From Vitellaria paradoxa (lineage: Eukaryota > Streptophyta > Magnoliopsida > Ericales > Sapotaceae): 64,000 bases of DNA. Position 1 is the first letter of the stretch, and each line of letters begins with the position of its first letter. Both the position numbers and the translations under genes were made by a program. The DNA lies in contig CM034242.1 in NCBI GenBank assembly GCA_019916065.1, positions 43,405,010 to 43,469,009 of the forward strand. Reading direction: 5' to 3'. The notes beneath the pieces are model-generated. The model was not told where the DNA came from and ran no database searches. It saw only the letters and a program-made list of their open reading frames with translations. Of the stretch, positions 61,063-64,000 are shown piece after piece.

Positions 61063-61205
61063 AGGCTCCGCTTAAGGTGACAAAAAATTTTAAAAAAACG
61101 GTGTAAAATACTGAAAAATTCTAAAAGTTACTGTAAAAATTACGAAGTCACAACTTATCTTATTTTATTTCATTTTCTTTCACATTTTATCATTTAAACG
61201 CACCT
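61063..61205. repeat. Diverged ~150-bp MITE-like element
   Basis: Starts GGCTCCGCTTAAGGTGACAA, contains GAAAAATTCTAAAAGTTACT and TTACGAAGTCACAACTTATC, and ends TCATTTAAACGCACC. It belongs to the same dispersed family as the copies near 4326, 4986, 9476, 19255, 55585 and 60095. Confidence 0.5.
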
Positions 61206-62884
61206 TTTCCTAAGAGATAAGTTAAAATTTTAATTGTTTAGCTAATGTGTAAGATGGAGAGCGACTTTTTTTTTTTTTTTTTGGGTATTAAAAAAGAAGA
61301 TGGTACTTGGCACATTTCACTCTTTTTACATTCAGTTTTATATCATAGAATAAATATGTTTATAATAATAATTTTTTGTACACGTATTACGTAAAGTAGA
61401 GAGAGAAGAGAAAGATATGACATGTAACACATTTTACTTTTATATTATAGAACAAATATAATAATAAATTTTTTATGCACATAATAGTAGCAGAGAGAGG
61501 AGAGAAAATATAACATGTAACACATTTTAATTTTCTTACGTTTTGTTTTATATCTATTCACATTAAATAGATATACTCATAATAATAATCATATTGAGAG
61601 GGAGAGACGGAGAGAGAGAGAGAGAGAGAGCAGACCTAACAAGTAACAATTAGCTTTGACTCTTATCAGAAACTACCAGTCAAAGTTGGTTTTTTTTTTT
61701 TTTTTTTCATATTTTTGGTATGTCCGTACGTGGCTTGATGTTATTATATATCAAGTTAATCTAAGCCAAATTAAACACGCCAGAATTAAATGTCATGTCT
61801 TCCACACGAAAAGTCAAAGCGAGAAGAAGTGTCTTTTTCCTTTCCCAATCTCTCTACAACCAACCTATTAGTTTTATATTCATCCATTCTGTCGGCAAAT
61901 GTATGTTCATGTAGGAATGTGAGGCTGTAACTGTTTCTAGAGGAAATTTAAATGAAGAACAAATATTTATATCAAATTTTTTTACTGCAAAATAGCAAAT
62001 AGTAATATTGAACCTAAAAAAAATTGGGGTTAGAATATTCGATACGGCATATCTAAAAAAAAATTTAAAGTTAAATATATGATAAATGATTAAAAAAAAA
62101 GTTGAAGTTAGATAAATTTTAAATTTGAGGCCCAAAATTGAAGAATAAACGGAGAATATAAGAGTTTTTCTGAATTTCAATGATAAATATTTATTAAAAT
62201 TCCCAAGTTAAGCTAAACAGCTATATATTTATTATATATATATATATATATGAGACCTTATTAAAATTGTGAGGCATAGGGCATTTATTCTAATGGGCAG
62301 CTGGTGGAGCCGGTTATGTAAAATAGTTATATATATAGCTTCCACTCTATACCCTTAGCTCCTTGAATGAATGGCTGAAGAGTTGACAGCAGAGTCAGAA
62401 GGAAACTGAAAAAGAAAAACCAAGGCATGACAGAAGCTTTTTTTTGGTAAGTACATGACAGAAGCTTTGGATTGTGCATTGCACAAAACTTGTAGGAAAT
62501 GCTATCCATTTTAATTTGATAAGGTGTATTTTGCATACAATGATATGGATAATAATAGCTGTCCAAATCTATAAATCACAAAACCAAACTCTCAGTTGAA
62601 TGGTAAGTGGTATCTTTTTTCTTCACAAATGCGTGTAAATCCTTTGAAATGAAAGCACCTTTTATCACGAGACTTGCCATGACGCTGAAGTTGCTTGGCT
62701 GCAGAGGAATAAAAATAAAAATAAAATAAGATAAAATAAAAATATAAAAATCAGTTCAAATAGAAGAAAGAATTAATTTTAAAAAAAAAAAAAAAAAGAA
62801 GAAGAAGGAAAGGAGAAGCTCTCAGGATGAACATAACATATACTTTCCTTTCCTTCCATTTTTTTTTTAATGGGTTGGAAATAC

Positions 62885-63656
62885 TTACTCTATAATCTCT
62901 CTCAAGTAGGAGTCGTCACCTGCTTTATCTTGTTCTCCCCAGGCTTCAAAGGTGGTTGAAGTGGATGAAGGGTTGGAGAAATGATCAGTGTTAATTGGGT
63001 TTATTTTATTTTCCATGTTATTGACATTAATGGCCGAGCACTGATCAGGTGAGGCTGCAACCAGTGAAGGAAGCGAATTTACCGTTGGATTAACAGTTGT
63101 GATTAAATGATTATTGTCATTGTAATCACCATCACAAGTTTTGGAGATAGGTTGATGGACATTCAAGTAGTTCATAAAATTGGATGGAATTTGAGTTGGG
63201 TTATTGGGAGCCAAATTGATGATGGGGCTATTGATAAAACCTTCAAACTGAGAATTATTATTATTATTCATTCCAAGGTATTCATGAAGTACTGGAGGAG
63301 ATCCTAAGAGGTTAAGAGACTCCAATATTGTTGGAGGTGGAGGACTAGTACCACTTAGGACCTGGATTATATTTTGCAACAACTGGATTTTGGCTAGTTG
63401 TGTCGTGTTACTACCATCAGTCTGCAACCTTGTAAGAGGATTGTCCCATGGATTTATAGGATTTTGAAAATAATTAATGGCTGTGATCAATTGAGGTAGA
63501 TCAGAAAGGAGATTATTGAGATATTGATCAGTTCTTGGCCTGTGAGTGACTGGGTCAATACCCATTTGAAGAAGCTTTTTCTTTAGGTGGGTATTCCAAA
63601 AATTCTTGATTTCATTATCTGTTCTTCCCGGAAGATGGGTTGCTATTGCCGACCAC
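62885..63656 (-). CDS. MYB9: MYB9/MYB107-like R2R3-MYB transcription factor, last exon (partial)
   Basis: Minus-strand final exon, from the acceptor CGCAG at 63657-63661 to a TAA at 62885-62887, giving 256 residues. It opens with the end of the R3 repeat, (R)[20 protein letters not shown] then [20 protein letters not shown], the signature of the MYB9/MYB107 and related clades. The rest is Asn/Ser-rich and ends [10 protein letters not shown], comparable to the WKEIIE end of Arabidopsis MYB9. [14 protein letters not shown] and [14 protein letters not shown] also match blocks I remember from that protein. MYB9 and MYB107 activate suberin and polyester assembly genes in seed coat and root. Exons encoding R2 and most of R3 lie beyond the window end. 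MYB9 rather than MYB107 is favoured by gene order. Confidence 0.85.
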
Positions 63657-64000
63657 CTGCGAGAAAGATGATGCTGTAATTCAATATGTACATGGCATAT
63701 AGATATGACATCGATAGAAATACAGAATAGATTAGAAAAAATTTATTAAAAAGTAAAACTAAGATGACGTCGTAACGGTTGTGTTAGAATTAAAGTGGGG
63801 TTTTATTGTTTTGAAGTGTGTCGAACTATATCTATTTAAATTAGCAATCTATGATTAAAATAATGTTATAATCCATGTAGAATTGGATGTAAGTTAAGGT
63901 GTCAAAATTTAGGGTTAAAAATAAGGAATTGTTTGGCCTCAAAATAGCCAAAAAATCATGTTTTGTTTGGATTACAGAAAGATACTTCAATCTTCACTAG
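63657..64000 (-). other. Intron of the MYB9-like gene
   Basis: Noncoding, A+T-rich sequence upstream of the last MYB exon. The acceptor at its 3' end is clear; its donor lies outside the window, so this intron is at least 344 bp. Confidence 0.65.

Larger units (their letters stand above)
57494..62884. other. Intergenic region between ITPK1 and the MYB9-like gene
   Basis: About 5.4 kb without a credible gene. A 118-codon frame at 57507-57863 has no recognisable features. Two diverged copies of a short block (GAAAGACAAACTGGAACATG at 58443 and GAAAGACAAACTGAACCATC at 58596) lie 153 bp apart. Diverged ~150-bp MITE-like copies lie near 60095-60235 and 61063-61205, GA microsatellites near 61598-61630 and a TA run near 62229-62252. 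Confidence 0.45.

Overview
This window is nuclear DNA of a flowering plant. The genes have many GT-AG introns, the intergenic DNA is strongly A+T-rich, and MITEs, microsatellites and decayed Copia and Gypsy retrotransposons are common. The protein families (WEB coiled-coil, TOZ/UTP13, plant ITPK, R2R3-MYB of the MYB9 type, SNL6-like reductase) are typical of land plants, and the gene order recalls part of Arabidopsis chromosome 5, so a eudicot outside Brassicaceae is the best guess. The species cannot be named from the sequence.

Layout. 92-2410 (+): last exon of a WEB-family coiled-coil protein. 2411-11407: gene-free, with MITEs, an 18-bp repeat array, a 146-bp tandem repeat array and an unusual three-stem fold-back element at 10724-10821. 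11408-17375 (+): seven-exon gene for a small NERD-like protein whose E-x-K nuclease signature is replaced. 19530-25426 (-): four-exon SNL6-like SDR reductase; the 3' end of its exon 3 is tandemly triplicated, and intron 1 holds two adjacent, nearly identical MITEs. 28173-43444 (-): eleven-exon gene for a protein resembling ATP-type PEP carboxykinase that lacks the P-loop and has a mitochondrial-looking N-terminus. Its 9-kb intron 9 carries a decayed Copia element, apparently inserted into a MITE, and an internally deleted Gypsy element. 44944-55042 (-): fourteen-exon TOZ/UTP13 gene of the U3 snoRNP. 56312-57298 (+): intronless ITPK1-type inositol phosphate kinase, divergent from TOZ. 57299-62884: gene-free, one MITE copy. 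62885-63656 (-): last exon of a MYB9/MYB107-like R2R3-MYB gene that runs off the window.

How the genes relate. They are unlinked housekeeping or regulatory genes, not a pathway cluster. WEB, TOZ, ITPK1 and MYB9 occur in the same relative order as I remember for At5g16730, At5g16750, At5g16760 and At5g16770. The NERD-like, SNL6-like and PEPCK-like genes lie between WEB and TOZ and are the less ordinary part. The best candidate for something undescribed is the PEPCK-like putative pseudoenzyme. All exon models come from reading splice sites and frames by eye; every coding length sums to a multiple of three, but no transcript or database evidence was available.
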